Origin: Agriotes lineatus
Taxonomy: Eukaryota; Arthropoda; Insecta; Coleoptera; Elateridae
Assembly: GCA_940337035.1 (NCBI GenBank)
Contig: CALNHX010001946.1
Location: 124,001 to 188,000, forward strand
Reading direction: 5' to 3'
Length of the DNA stretch: 64,000 nt
Shown here: positions 11,734-21,976 of the stretch, piece by piece
Layout of the letters: every line of letters starts with the position of its first letter
How positions within the stretch are numbered: position 1 is the stretch's first letter
Made by a program: the position numbers and the translations under genes
Notes under the pieces: generated by a model
What the model was told of the DNA's origin: nothing
The model's database searches: none
Seen by the model: the letters and a program-made list of their open reading frames with translations, nothing else

Positions 11734-11806
11734 CATTCAAGCACTCATTTGTTCCTCAAATCACCGCTATGCGGCTTGGTTTGGAATTTCAAATTCGTGC
11801 TTGAAT
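11734..11806. repeat. 73-bp inverted repeat
   Basis: ATTCAAGCAC at 11734 and GTGCTTGAAT ending at 11806 form the arms, with a centre containing CGCTATGCGGCTTGGTTT. The size and centre recall the repeat at 13569-13644 (GGCTGCGCCTTGGTTTG), so the two may be related short MITEs. Confidence 0.5.
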
Positions 11807-11988
11807 ATACTATTCTATAACTGAAGTATTTTTCGGAAGTTACGAACAGAATCACAAATGGAGTGAATGGGATATACGTAGATGTATGTTGTAACGTGCG
11901 TTTAAAAAAAGTTCAAGTGGCCTTGTGTCAAAACAGTAGTTTTTGAAAATCATGTCGTTGCTTATTTTCATATACTTATGTAATACTT

Positions 11989-12263
11989 ACTATATTGGTA
12001 GCGGCTATGAGTGGAAAACTCACGAAGGAAGTGAGACAGACAACCAACTCTTCAATGTATAATGGTGAGCTGTGCGCAAGCGCGGCGGTGTCGTCCGCCC
12101 AATGGGGAAGTGGTCAAGTTTAAAATTTGCTTCTAAGGGCGGAGTTCGAATTCTCACGCATGCGCACGAGACGCGTTATACTCTAAGTGAAACTATGTCG
12201 GTGCCGTAATGTTTTCGGGTGTTCCGAGGCCCTACTAGCAATATATGTATAATACATACATGC
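11989..12263. repeat. 275-bp dispersed repeat, copy 1
   Basis: This matches 13171-13444 along its full length with scattered differences. It contains GAGTTCGAATTCTC, similar to an RNA polymerase III box B, and ends ATATATGTATAATACATACATGC. The box B-like motif and size suggest a tRNA-derived SINE, but box A is not convincing. Confidence 0.7.
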
Positions 12264-12519
12264 TTATTTTATGGAGTGCGTATACACACAACCTCACTTT
12301 TTACATAAAAACTGTTGTTTAGTAGTAATAGTAGATTATGTTATTAGGAGTAAAAGTGATACTTTATGTGACGAAGCTGAAGTTTATTTAGCCGAACGTT
12401 AGTGAAGCAAATAATTCAGCTAAGCCACATAAAGTCACTTTTACTCCGAATAACATATACTATTTTATTTGCAAACGTATTCAGGTAAATTTTATTAATA
12501 TACATTTTAAAAAAAGGAT

Positions 12520-12589
12520 GCATCGGACGGGAATCGAACCCAGGCCACCCGCGTGACAGGCGAGCACTGTACCCCTGCGCCAACCTCTG
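12520..12589 (-). pseudogene. tRNA-Asp-like sequence (pseudogene or SINE head)
   Basis: On the minus strand there is a box A (TGGCGCAGGGG), an anticodon arm CTCGC-CTGTCAC-GCGGG with anticodon GTC (Asp) and a box B (GGTTCGATTCC). The T stem is imperfect, and the 5' acceptor strand (CAGAGGT) does not pair with CCGATGC, so a functional cloverleaf is unlikely. It may drive transcription of a SINE. Confidence 0.65.
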
Positions 12590-13043
12590 TTGTTCAAATA
12601 ACGCGCTACTGTAATGATATATGAACATACTGAATCACCCGAGCTAATAGCACACGGCCACAGCAGCTGTCACACCATAACCCACGGCGACAGATGCTCC
12701 GCTCTGCTTAAAGGATTTTTCCCGCTGCTGATCATGTAAGTCAGTGATACAACCTTAGTAACAAAACGTGTAAGTCGGTGATTATAGTTGTTTGCTGCTT
12801 TTTCTTGACAACTGAACTTAATTCTATTATTAAGTTCCTAGGATAATAAAATTAGCAACACAAGATGCAAACTTAGACGTTTTGTTTATAATTGCAAGTG
12901 TTTATGTGACATGTGACACTCACAGGTAACCATATTATATTATAAGAGCCTATGCCGTCCAACCGTAAGCAGGCGCGCGCAGCATGAACGGCCTGCATAC
13001 TAGCAAGTGGCGCGCGCGCACGAATGACGAGACCGCATTTGTA

Positions 13044-13150
13044 TTGTTAACGCTGGCAAGGCCGGACGTCGGCTGGCCACCCGCTTAAGCAAGCATTTTT
13101 ATTGTTAACCGTTTCTTTACGCTGGCAGGGCCAGACGTAGGCTGGCCACG
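13044..13150. repeat. GC-rich near-duplicate of a 31-bp motif
   Basis: CGCTGGCAAGGCCGGACG followed by TCGGCTGGCCAC (ending 13080) recurs as CGCTGGCAGGGCCAGACGTA with GGCTGGCCAC (ending 13149). Each copy is preceded by a TATTGTTAAC stretch. It lies between the two 275-bp repeats. Confidence 0.6.
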
Positions 13151-13170
13151 AGTTCTAGTATATTTATACT

Positions 13171-13444
13171 ACTGTATTGTTAGCGGCTATGAGTGGGGAG
13201 GTCACAAAGGAAGTGAGACAGACAACCAACTCTTCAATGTATATGGTGAGCTGTGGGAAAGCGCGTCGGCGTCGTCCACGCGGTGGGGAAATGGTCAAGT
13301 TTAAAATTCGCTTCTAAAGGCGGAGTTCGAATTCTCAGGCATGCACACGAGACGCGTAATACTCAGAGTGAGACTATGTCGGCGCCGTAATGTTTTCGGT
13401 CGTTTCCAGGCCCATCTAGCAATATATGTATAATACATATATGC
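13171..13444. repeat. 275-bp dispersed repeat, copy 2
   Basis: This direct repeat of 11989-12263 starts about 1.18 kb after it. The intervening DNA contains the tRNA-Asp-like sequence and a GC-rich duplicated motif. Either two SINE-like insertions or a segmental duplication could explain the pair. Confidence 0.7.
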
Positions 13445-13568
13445 AGGTGATACGACTCACGAAAATTAATCCTGATGACACGTGATAAACCAAACGATTT
13501 TTTCAAAAATCTAGGAAAATTTTGATAAGCAGCGGGAAAAATATAATAAGATAACTCGGAATATATCG

Positions 13569-13644
13569 CCTATTAACATTTTCGACAGGCAACAAGCCGC
13601 GGCTGCGCCTTGGTTTGTACTTGCCTACCTCAAATGTTAATAGG
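13569..13644. repeat. 76-bp inverted repeat
   Basis: CCTATTAACATTTTCGACAG is inverted as the segment ending in AAATGTTAATAGG; TTGCC matches in both arms. The centre is AAGCCGCGGCTGCGCC. It looks like a minimal MITE. Confidence 0.6.
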
Positions 13645-14384
13645 CCCTTACATTCCTTGTTACTTAAATAGCTATATTTAAATTAAAACTTTTTCGTACT
13701 CTTTTTGAAAATAAAAACCGGCCTACGATCTAAGTCTAAAAATTAGCAAAATTTTAAGCCATCATACAATTTAATCGGTCCAGTATCTTCGGAGGAGATA
13801 GCGAACAAACATAGAAAGAAAGAAAGAGAGCAACGATTTTGTGTGCTTATGCAGATAAAGTACGCAAAAGTTGCTATTTTATTTGCTTAGGCAGATAAAG
13901 TGACACTTTTACCTTGTCAATAAAGACACATAAGTTGTCACTTTTGTGACATTTGCGGATAAAAACCATTTTACGGCAATTAAGTTGCAGTTCAGTTCTA
14001 AAAAGAATAATTTTACACAGAATAATGTACACACAAACAAAATAAAAAACGCTTCGAAAAGGTAAAAGCTATTTGACAGTTAACAACTGATAACTGAAGT
14101 TCCCAAGCGTGCTGAATTCTGGCAAGAGCGATATAATAATCACCAACATGCAGTCGTAAGACAAAATCTAGTTCAAAGCCCTCTCAATTAGGTACGTTTT
14201 TTTAAAATGCACTTTATGTTATTACAAAATCGTTTGTTTATAGCAATATTTTTCTAACTTTTTTTATTAAAAAGAGAAGCCCTTTATACCACTGTGAGTG
14301 TAATATTGTGTGCGTCGATCGTTTCGGCCCTATTGTAAGTGTCGGCCAGGGTTTTGGCCTAATAGATTGGTTTTCTACATTTGA

Positions 14385-16899
14385 CTTATGATTAGGGCTA
14401 GGATTTTAATGACGTCAAAAATCAGCGAAAATGCAAAATAAAAAAAATGCAATTATGACTTAAAAATCTCGCAAAAATGACATTACAATTTAAAAAGATG
14501 ACATATAAATGTTATTTCCGAATTAGAACCTTTTACTTTTATTTTTAAAATACAAAATCAGGAATCGGCATCAGCTAAATTTACTAACCCAAGAAAATTA
14601 AAAAAAAACAGGTAGACGCAATACCTTTATTCATTCAACTTAATCCTAAACACTTACCTAACAATAATTTTATTAACTACCTACAATAAATGTGAATTGC
14701 AGTATACAGTGAAAACTTTATGTAATTTTTCAAATGAAAATGATTGTCTGTTGTCATTCAATAAGCATTTATACATAGAAAAGCTCCTTTCCACTTCAAC
14801 TGATACAACAGGAGCATACTTAAAATAGGGTATGTCATTTGAAGTTAGTTCTAATTCGTCACTAAAATTAACCGAAAAAATTTCCACTGATAGAACTTTA
14901 GCGATCGAACACATAGTTTCGTATCCCTTATTTTTCCCCAAAACACTCCCCACTTTCTTTATTACAGCTTTTCCCATTTTGCCACGTGCATCCTTCAAAT
15001 CACGAACAGTTTTAATAATCAACTGTAGTTGATCCACCAGCCGCACTTGCGACTGTTCCAGAGTGGTTACTGCAATAGGAATGAAACCAAAGTTTGCCTT
15101 GATGAATGAGAGTTTTGCCGCAATTTCAACATCTTCTAACACTTCTTGTGCTATTTTAATTGAAGCTGCTTCAGTGCTGTCGAACAAATCGATGACCTTT
15201 TTAACGACTTTTCAGTTTTCACAGTAGTAATTGCAAGCTTCAATCCAGGTACCCCGTCTTGTTAAAACCGGGGATGCAGGGAGTGGAATATCTGGAGCTT
15301 CGGTTTTAAACGCCGTAACTCGTGAAGGAGCTTTTAAAAACACCTTATTTACACAGCCAATAAATTTGTCAATTTCTGGAAATTGACCTCGAACTTTCTC
15401 AGCGACTCTATGTAAAGTATGGGCCAAACACGTTAAATGCAGCATCTTGGAGTAGAGAGCCCGAAGAGAGTTAGCAGCCTTGACCATGTAGCGTGCAGCA
15501 TCCGTTATTAACAGTAGCACTTTATCGTGTTGAATTCCACCAGGCCCACAACGCTCTCATTGAATTATCAAAGAATTTGCTTATTGTAGAATAGTTAACT
15601 TTCTCCAAATGCTCACAATTAAGTAAAAACTGTTCACCAGGGCCGTCCTCTTCCAGAGTTCCAACGATTATATTTGCTACATACCGTCTTATAGAATCTG
15701 TAGTCCCATCCATGGATACCCACAGGTTTTTCTCCAACTCGTTTCCTTATTTCGACCAGCGTCTTGTCGCAACAACGAGAAACATAGTTTTTTCTCAGTG
15801 TTGAAGGATCTGGTATTGATTTTCCGGTGTGCCTTTCTAAGAAATTCCGCAGCTTAGGATGGCTCAGCTTATTCAACGGGATGTTCGCCGAAAGAAACAC
15901 CATACAGAGCTCTTCAAAAAAAAAAGGATTGGAAGATAACACGGTTTCGCTAAAAAGCTGTTGTTGTAGTACGTTTTGGTCGTTCAGTCGCTACAAACTT
16001 CGTTTATGTTTTTCTCGATTGACATGTTGCTCCACTGTAAACTTTCTTTCAGCAGCTACCCTCACATTGCACAACTTGCAGAATAAAATGTTGTCATCAG
16101 TGGAAAAGCCCTTTTCTCCATATTGAGAAACAAACCGTTTTAATTTAACGGACGCACTGTCTTTAACTTTAGGCATCGTGTTTACTACACAACAAAAGGA
16201 AAGATCGCACTAAACTCGCTTTCGAACTTAACTGAAGAACAAAATACACCCGTCTGTTGATAAGAACGTGAAGAAACTGAATAAGACTGCAAAATTATCT
16301 TAAGAAGCAATTAGGTAAGATAAGGCCGGAATATCATTGTTGGTTCATTCCCACCCACTGCAAGCCAGTCTTAGAAAACAGCTGTGTAAGTTACTGACTC
16401 ACTGACTGCATTCCAAAGAAATGTAATCCCTTAATGGGCATTCTTTTGTGGATGACTTAAGCACGTTCCCAGAAAACATTAACTTTGCATTTAGCTAACA
16501 ATAGAGGCTTCATTTCTAAACAGGTAAAAATACCGGAATAACCGAAACTACCGAGAATAGAAAAATATTGCATTTTGTTCTAGACTGCATGAAAAATAAA
16601 ACTTTAACAGAAGTTTATAGGCTCGCCAAGGAAAATATCGCAAAATATCAAAAAAATTTGCGCTATTCCTCAAAAATCAAAGAAAAACACACAAAAACCC
16701 CAAAAAATGCTGGAAACACCATAAAAATTAACAAAAAATGCAATTCCTCAAAAATGGTAAGAAATGAAAAAAATGCACCAACAAGCTGCTCTCATTTAAT
16801 TTAATTTATCCTGAAACACGTTTATATATAACTGAGCAATGTCTCAGACTTTCAGAAAAAAAGATACAAACTCATAAAAATCCTAGCCCTACTGATGAT
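14385..16899 (-). mobile_element. hAT transposon, 2.5 kb, with TIRs and 8-bp TSD
   Basis: The ends TAGGGCTAGGATTTT (14393-14407) and AAAATCCTAGCCCTA (16877-16891) are perfect inverted repeats. Flanking octamers CTTATGAT (14385-14392) and CTGATGAT (16892-16899) agree at 7 of 8 positions, as expected for an aged hAT TSD. The element is about 2,499 bp and encodes a broken transposase on the minus strand. Internal DNA between the TIRs and the coding part is AT-rich. Confidence 0.88.
14681..16176 (-). pseudogene. hAT transposase with BED-like finger, broken
   Basis: Fragments run in order down the minus strand. The N-terminal piece (16176) MPKVKDSASVKLKRF leads to a CKLC...H...H zinc finger. Then come CMVFLSANIPLNKLSHPKLR, a LWVSMDGTTDS block carrying the first catalytic Asp, DAARYMVKAANSLRALY with HLTCLAHTLHRV, and last SVEVERSFSMYKCLLNDNR, the hAT dimerisation region, ending at 14681. 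Frameshifts near 15950 and 15740 and a stop near 15210 break the frame. The layout recalls CGGBP1-like hAT proteins. It is not functional as it stands. Confidence 0.82.
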
Positions 16900-16914
16900 T
16901 ATCCCTGGTATGTG

Positions 16915-17335
16915 TGCATGCTTATTTACAGGGTGAACCCGTCTCTATGTCAAGATCGATGTAAGGTGAGGCCTGGGGAACGGTTCATGAGTGTTGCAGG
17001 TAGGTCCAGGCGCTGTCGCTACACTGTTGTTTCCCAGAGTTAGTACTCGAGTATTCCTAACCCGTTTGGTTTTCAAGGTTCGGTTAAGCGTGGGTCTCTC
17101 CGATTGGACCTTGTAGCGCCCTTTTTCTTTTGCAACACCATATACCTACCGTCACGCTTGCCCTGGGGTGTATCGTTTCTAGGACCACGTCCATCTCCCT
17201 GAGCGTATTCGAGCCGTGGCCTTTAGCCTGTTTTGTGCAATTTCCAGGATAAGTGTGGACGTTTCCCGGACATGTTTGAACATTTGGCACTCACTCACTC
17301 GTGAGTGTCGTTAAAACAGTTTGATACCGTAACAT
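16915..17335. other. GC-richer stretch without a recognised gene
   Basis: This 420-bp stretch is noticeably richer in G+C than its flanks. It starts near TTTACAGGGTGAAC and ends in ACTCACTCACTCGTGAGTG. Open frames here have no family features that I recognise. It could be part of an unidentified element between the hAT element and the LINE tail. Confidence 0.3.
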
Positions 17336-17729
17336 ACTTCATGACTAATTTTTTAAATAATAATAATAATAATCTTAATTAGTTATAAACTATTTTAATA
17401 TTTACATATTTACTTAACGTATAATTTTTCTTAACATAATTGCTTAGGTTTTTTTTTAATTCATAGATATTTTTAGTTCTTTTAACTTCAATTGGAAGGT
17501 TATTATAAATTTTGAAGCCTTTATAAAAGAAACAATTTTGGGAACTACTTTTTGTAAGTTTGGGAAATCTAACATTCTGTCAACCATAAACTAAGTTTTG
17601 GGCCATATAGTATTTAGGTAACAGGTTATTGACTGCTTTAAAAACTAACCACAAAGAATTTAAATAAATACGTTGCTTTATACTTAACCATTGTAAACAA
17701 TCTAGCATCGCAAAAATTCATGTGTATTT

Positions 17730-19362
17730 CTAACAGCGTAATATAATACGCATTACTTTGTTCTGCTGTTTTGCATTCGAGCCAATTCTTGTTCTTAACA
17801 TAAAAATAATATACCTACTAAAGCAGTAATCGAAATGCGGTGCGAGGGTTGTTCTGTAAATCATAATTTTAGACTGTATACTAAGCTTGTTAGAAATTCT
17901 ACTGAATAAGCCTACTTTCTGAACTACCTTTTTAATTACATAATTTACTTGTGCTTTGAAGTTTAATTTATCATCTATAATTACTCCTAGATATTTAACT
18001 TGAGATACCTTTTCTATTTCTAAGTTTTCAATTTTAATTTTATTAACCGATTTTACATTAGTACTTGATAAAATTATTGCTTTCGTGTTTGTGATATTCA
18101 GTTTCAGTTTATTACATTTTAACCACTTAGAAATAATTTCTAAATTTATATTCATTTTATTAATAGCATTTTTAACATCTTCGTCAGTAACTATCACTAA
18201 TGCATCATCTGCAAACATATTTATAGTGCAATGTTTTAGATTCAATTCCAAATCGTTTATATACAAAATAAACAATAATGGACCCAAAACAGAGCCTTGA
18301 GGTACACCCAAGTTGTTTTCCATGTAGCTTGACTGGCACTGATTGAAGTATGTGGTTTGTAGTCGATAAATGAGATAACTTTGAAACCACATATTTTCGT
18401 TAGGTACCTCGTATTCTATATTTATGTAACTAACAGCTGCTTGTCGATAGTTTCAAATGCACGTTTATAATCTAGAAAAACCGTAACTACACTTTTATTT
18501 AATTCTAAGTCACTTTTCCAATTTATGAGAACCAAGTTAAACGCCGTTTCACACGAATGTTTAGTTCTGAATCCCGATTGGTTTTTACTTATAATGTCAT
18601 ATTTATCTAAAAAGATTTGGAGTTGATCTTTCACAATAAGTTCGATAATTTGCTCGTATACCGGTAACACATTTATTGGTCGAAATTCTTCGCACTTGTT
18701 AGTTAATTTAACTTTAGGTACTGGAACAAGCACCCTTTTAAGAGAGACTGATTTATTAATTTAACGCACATTTCACGTACAACTGGTAAGGCATCTGCAA
18801 TTACAACTCTAATATGGTTGAAAAAACCCTTTCGTTTAATTTTAGCTATTGATTTTTTAATATCATTTAATGTAATTGTTTTAAATTTAAAAGTACTGAT
18901 ATTATCCGAAAACGTAGCTTCTTCAAAGCGATCGTTTATAATAATTGACTTGTCTAGCTCTAATATGCTATTTACAAAGTACTGATTAAATTTATTAGCA
19001 ATATCGATTACATTATGTTCAGAAATTTGTGGAATCTGCACATTAACAATTAAATTGTCTCGATTTGTTAAAACGAGGTCAATAATTGTATTGGAATTTT
19101 TTGTTGAGCGCGTAAATTCGGTTACGAGTTGATTTAAACCCAACGTATTTATTAATTGTAGGAGCTTGCATGTGTAGAATTAATCTTTAGAGATATCCCA
19201 GTTGAAATCGCATAGAATTAAATGCGTGGTGTCGTCTGGGATTGTATAATAGTACCATTTTTCAAACTGCTCTAAGAATCTTGCACTATTGGCACTTGGA
19301 GAACGATAAACAGCAGTGTACAATTCGTTTTGAAATCCTTGCGTTATGTAAATGCATAGCAA
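17730..19362 (-). pseudogene. LINE ORF2 remnant: endonuclease end and reverse transcriptase
   Basis: From the 5' side: AVYRSPSANSARFLEQFE and LILCDFNWDI (endonuclease, GDFN-like motif with Cys for Gly), TKNSNTIIDLVLTN, LVPVPKVKLTNKCEEFRPIN, SGFRTKHSCETAFNLVL, VFLDYKRAFETIDKQLL, then LGVPQGSVLGPLLFILYIND and MFADDALVIV with the catalytic FADD. After that comes VKYLGVIIDDKLNF. Frame breaks occur near 19160, 18710 and 18400. The reverse transcriptase core motifs survive but the protein is not intact. Confidence 0.82.
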
Positions 19363-19401
19363 CCAAATTCGTTGTTAAATGAAAAGTTTGACACTATTTT
19401 G

Positions 19402-19780
19402 AACTTAATATTATTATATATATGTATCGGTTTCATAGCGTCTGACGTCGCCTTCCGATCCCCAAGTTTCTCCTCCATTCTTCTCTGTTGTTGGTTTGTT
19501 CTTCTGTGAGGCCTCTGTCGCTCATTGCTCTTCTAATACCTTCCCCCCATGTTCTTGGAGGCCTTCCCCGTTTCCTTCTTTCTGGAGGTAACCATTCCAT
19601 CACTGCTCTCGGCAACCTTTCCTCCTCCATCCTTCTTACATGGCCATACCAAATTAATTGCTTCTGTTCTATGTTCTGGATTATTGTGTCGTGGACATTC
19701 ATAATTTCTCTTACCCTCTGATTTGTTACATGATCTCTTCTGGATATCCTTGCTGACCTTCTTAAAACTTAATATTATTA
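19402..19780 (-). mobile_element. 5'-truncated RTE-type LINE with perfect 15-bp TSD
   Basis: AACTTAATATTATTA occurs at 19402-19416 and 19766-19780, exactly flanking a 349-bp minus-strand insert. The insert ends (low coordinate) in a TATATA-rich tail, as RTE elements do. It interrupts the endonuclease of the surrounding LINE; removing it and one TSD copy restores the sense GGLAIAVRNNIKFK. Confidence 0.92.
19433..19702 (-). pseudogene. RTE-type LINE ORF2 carboxy end
   Basis: An 89-codon open stretch reads QLIWYGHVRRMEEERLPRAV, then RRKRGRPPRTW, ending RREEWRRNLGIGRRRQ-like and a stop. The pattern WYGHVxRM...LPRxxxEW..xxRRxRGRPxxTW is the usual C-terminus of insect RTE-type ORF2. The catalytic parts are absent, so it is a dead 5'-truncated copy. 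Confidence 0.85.
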
Positions 19781-19796
19781 CGCACAGCAATTGCCA

Positions 19797-20600
19797 AGCC
19801 TCCTGTTTTTTTTATGATTAATTTGAAGAGGCTTCCACGAATGGGGCCCCCAATTAATCCGCTGCGAATTCCGGTTCAATGGGATTGCCGGGAACTGCCA
19901 CTTAATAACCCTAACTTGGGTTCAGTTATTTGTTGGAGTGAAACAAGACTTAACAAACACGAGTATATTGAGTAACAACGATTACAAACGTCACTGATGG
20001 ACCGATGGTTTTTTACAATAGCTTCAACTGTTGTGATACGCTTGGATTGGCCACGCGAAAATAGGGAATTGCGCGTAACCGTCACACATAACAACCTGGA
20101 ACCGTCTTTACCAGGGTGTTAGACCGAACCGCAAAGCGGCACAAAGCATAGCTGAACTTGCTTACTCGAAATTCTGAATCTAACTAACGCTGAATTTACA
20201 ACGAGCCGAACTCGCAAATTCATCAAGGAGGGGAAAGCTCAAACACTATTGGCTGAGGCGATCCTGCGTAGCCAACCGGAGCGTCGCAAGTAGGAATAAA
20301 TAATTATTCTAAGAAACCTTAATGCTAAGCTCTCTCAATGAGGCAATTGAACGAAATCCATAAACACATGATTCCCAAATATGCTAAGTCGGCTTAAGTT
20401 CTATTAGAAAATGTATCCATCCGCTTAAAAGCCATTAAGGGAAGCTTACAAATTCCTTTCCAATATTAACAGAGGCAAACAAATACGGCAATATGCAAAT
20501 TTGAGTTTACCACGACCTTTGAATGAGATAGAACAGTTATGACTTGAATTACTTGATTAATTATAATCAAAAGTGTTTTGATGCACGCAGCTGTGTGAAT
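19797..20600. other. About 800 bp of unidentified DNA inserted in the LINE endonuclease
   Basis: Endonuclease coding stops near 20600 (RCISANRHTGG on the minus strand) and resumes near 19800 (TGGLAIAVRNN). The DNA between has no coding family that I recognise. It is somewhat GC-richer, holding AACCGCAAAGCGGC and GGAGCGTCGCAAG. It may be a solo LTR or another non-autonomous element; I cannot see matching ends. Confidence 0.5.
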
Positions 20601-20815
20601 CAAACACCTCCCGTGTGCCGATTTGCGGAAATACAACGAATGGTGACATAACCCCGAAAACTTATTTCACAGACTTCATTATTTTCTGTGAACCTTGTTT
20701 CACTTAAAAACACGATAACTGGACGTCTGTTTTTAATTAAAACTTCAATTTCCTCCATATGTTTTAGCATACTTTGTGCATTTGAATAAATAATTTCATT
20801 ATTTGGTTCTGTTAT
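20600..20815 (-). pseudogene. LINE ORF2 amino end (AP-type endonuclease)
   Basis: On the minus strand the sequence NEIIYSNAQSMLKHMEEIE followed by VIVFLSETRFTEN shows the first two catalytic blocks of an APE-type LINE endonuclease (N-A-Q and S-E-T). It begins just after the ORF1 stop and in a different frame from ORF1. Confidence 0.78.
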
Positions 20816-20816
20816 T

Positions 20817-21134
20817 CTAAAAATCTATCTTATTTTTTTCTTGTTCTAGTTTATGTTTGTAAACTGGACAGTCGGGGCTCCATGCAAAATGATCTACATC
20901 GAAATTAATTTTTAGGTTTTCTGTAGCATTACAGCAGTTCACACATTTCTTTTCTTCGTCGTTAGCCTTACATTCTTTCAAAAGATGAGAACCGGCACAT
21001 TTTGGGCATGTTATCTTCGATTTACATTGACTCGCTTTATGATTGAATCCATTACATGAAAAGCACCTGGTTACTTCAACTGCATCATAAACTCTACACC
21101 TATCCCAGCCTATATTAATTTTTTCTTCTTTCAT
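20817..21134 (-). pseudogene. LINE ORF1 (gag-like) with three zinc knuckles
   Basis: The sequence shows CFSCNGFNHKASQC, CPKCAGSHLLKEC and a third Cys-rich unit CVNCCNATENL...C, a nucleic-acid-binding array typical of Jockey/CR1-group ORF1 proteins. The sense YTVIAEVNACAYRVIM continues upstream to about 21190 without a clear ATG. It is close in plan to 34206-34683. Confidence 0.8.
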
Positions 21135-21976
21135 AATTACACGGTAGGCACATGCATTTACTTCCGCAATTACTGTATAATTTTCCTTTTGTTTTTGGTT
21201 GTGGTTTCCTTCATATGTACAACTTTTATGGATGGTTCCTGTGATTCCAAAAAACTATTTTAGGATATTATTTTCTCCTCTATCGTTTCCATTGTCAATT
21301 TTTCTCTTAGTCCAACAATTTTTACTCTAGGCAATATGTTAGGCTTGCAAGGTCTCTTCTAAGCACTATTTTATTCTTTGTTTGCCCTTGATCTTAAACG
21401 TGCTCTTGATTTTTTACCGTGGACCTGTCCTTGAAAGTGCTTGCACATGAACTCAAGGCCAAGTGGTGGGAGGAGGTTTCAGAGCTGCCCACTTTACTGT
21501 ACTAACTATTACTTGTCCCTAACCTAAATTGCTTCAATTCTACAAGAGGCTTTAGAGTACCTGACGATTGTGAAGTAGTACCTTCATTGTTAGTGTCTGC
21601 CCCTATAATATTATTGTGCTACTTTCCGGAATAGTATCATCTGACAATTTGCCAGTGTACTTAGGTACTGCAAAATTGCTTGCTACTCTACCTGGGTTCG
21701 CATTATTAATACCTGAACTTTTACCCGTAACTGGGTTTCTTGCTTCTGTGTCCGGTTTTGCCCTATGACCTTCCGGTTCTTCTTCACCTTTCCTCGGTAT
21801 CATTTGATTTACATGCCTCTTCCAAAATTGCCCCGTCTCCAATTCTCATATATAAGTTGAATTACCAATTTTCCGGTTTACCTTTGCTTTTGCCCACGTT
21901 TTAGTATTTTGAACCTGGTAGTCAGATACCATCACTTTATCTCCTACCTAAGTGGTTGATCGCGTTCTGCCCAGCA

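Larger units (their letters stand above)
17356..21420 (-). mobile_element. APE-type LINE (Jockey/CR1 group), minus strand, interrupted
   Basis: Two-ORF layout on the minus strand: ORF1 with three CCHC knuckles (20817-21134), then endonuclease and reverse transcriptase reading toward 17730. An AT-rich 3' UTR ends at an (ATT)n tract near 17356-17380. The element is split by an RTE insertion (19417-19765) and by about 800 bp of unidentified DNA (19800-20600). Several frameshifts make it inactive. Its ORF1 resembles that of LINE C at 34206. Confidence 0.75.

Noticed and set aside
12520..12589. A functional tRNA-Asp gene
   Set aside because: The anticodon arm is excellent, but the acceptor strands do not pair and the T stem is imperfect; pseudogene or SINE head is more likely.
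17084..17290. A 68-codon minus-strand frame in the GC-richer region
   Set aside because: No recognised motif or splice context; insufficient to call a gene.
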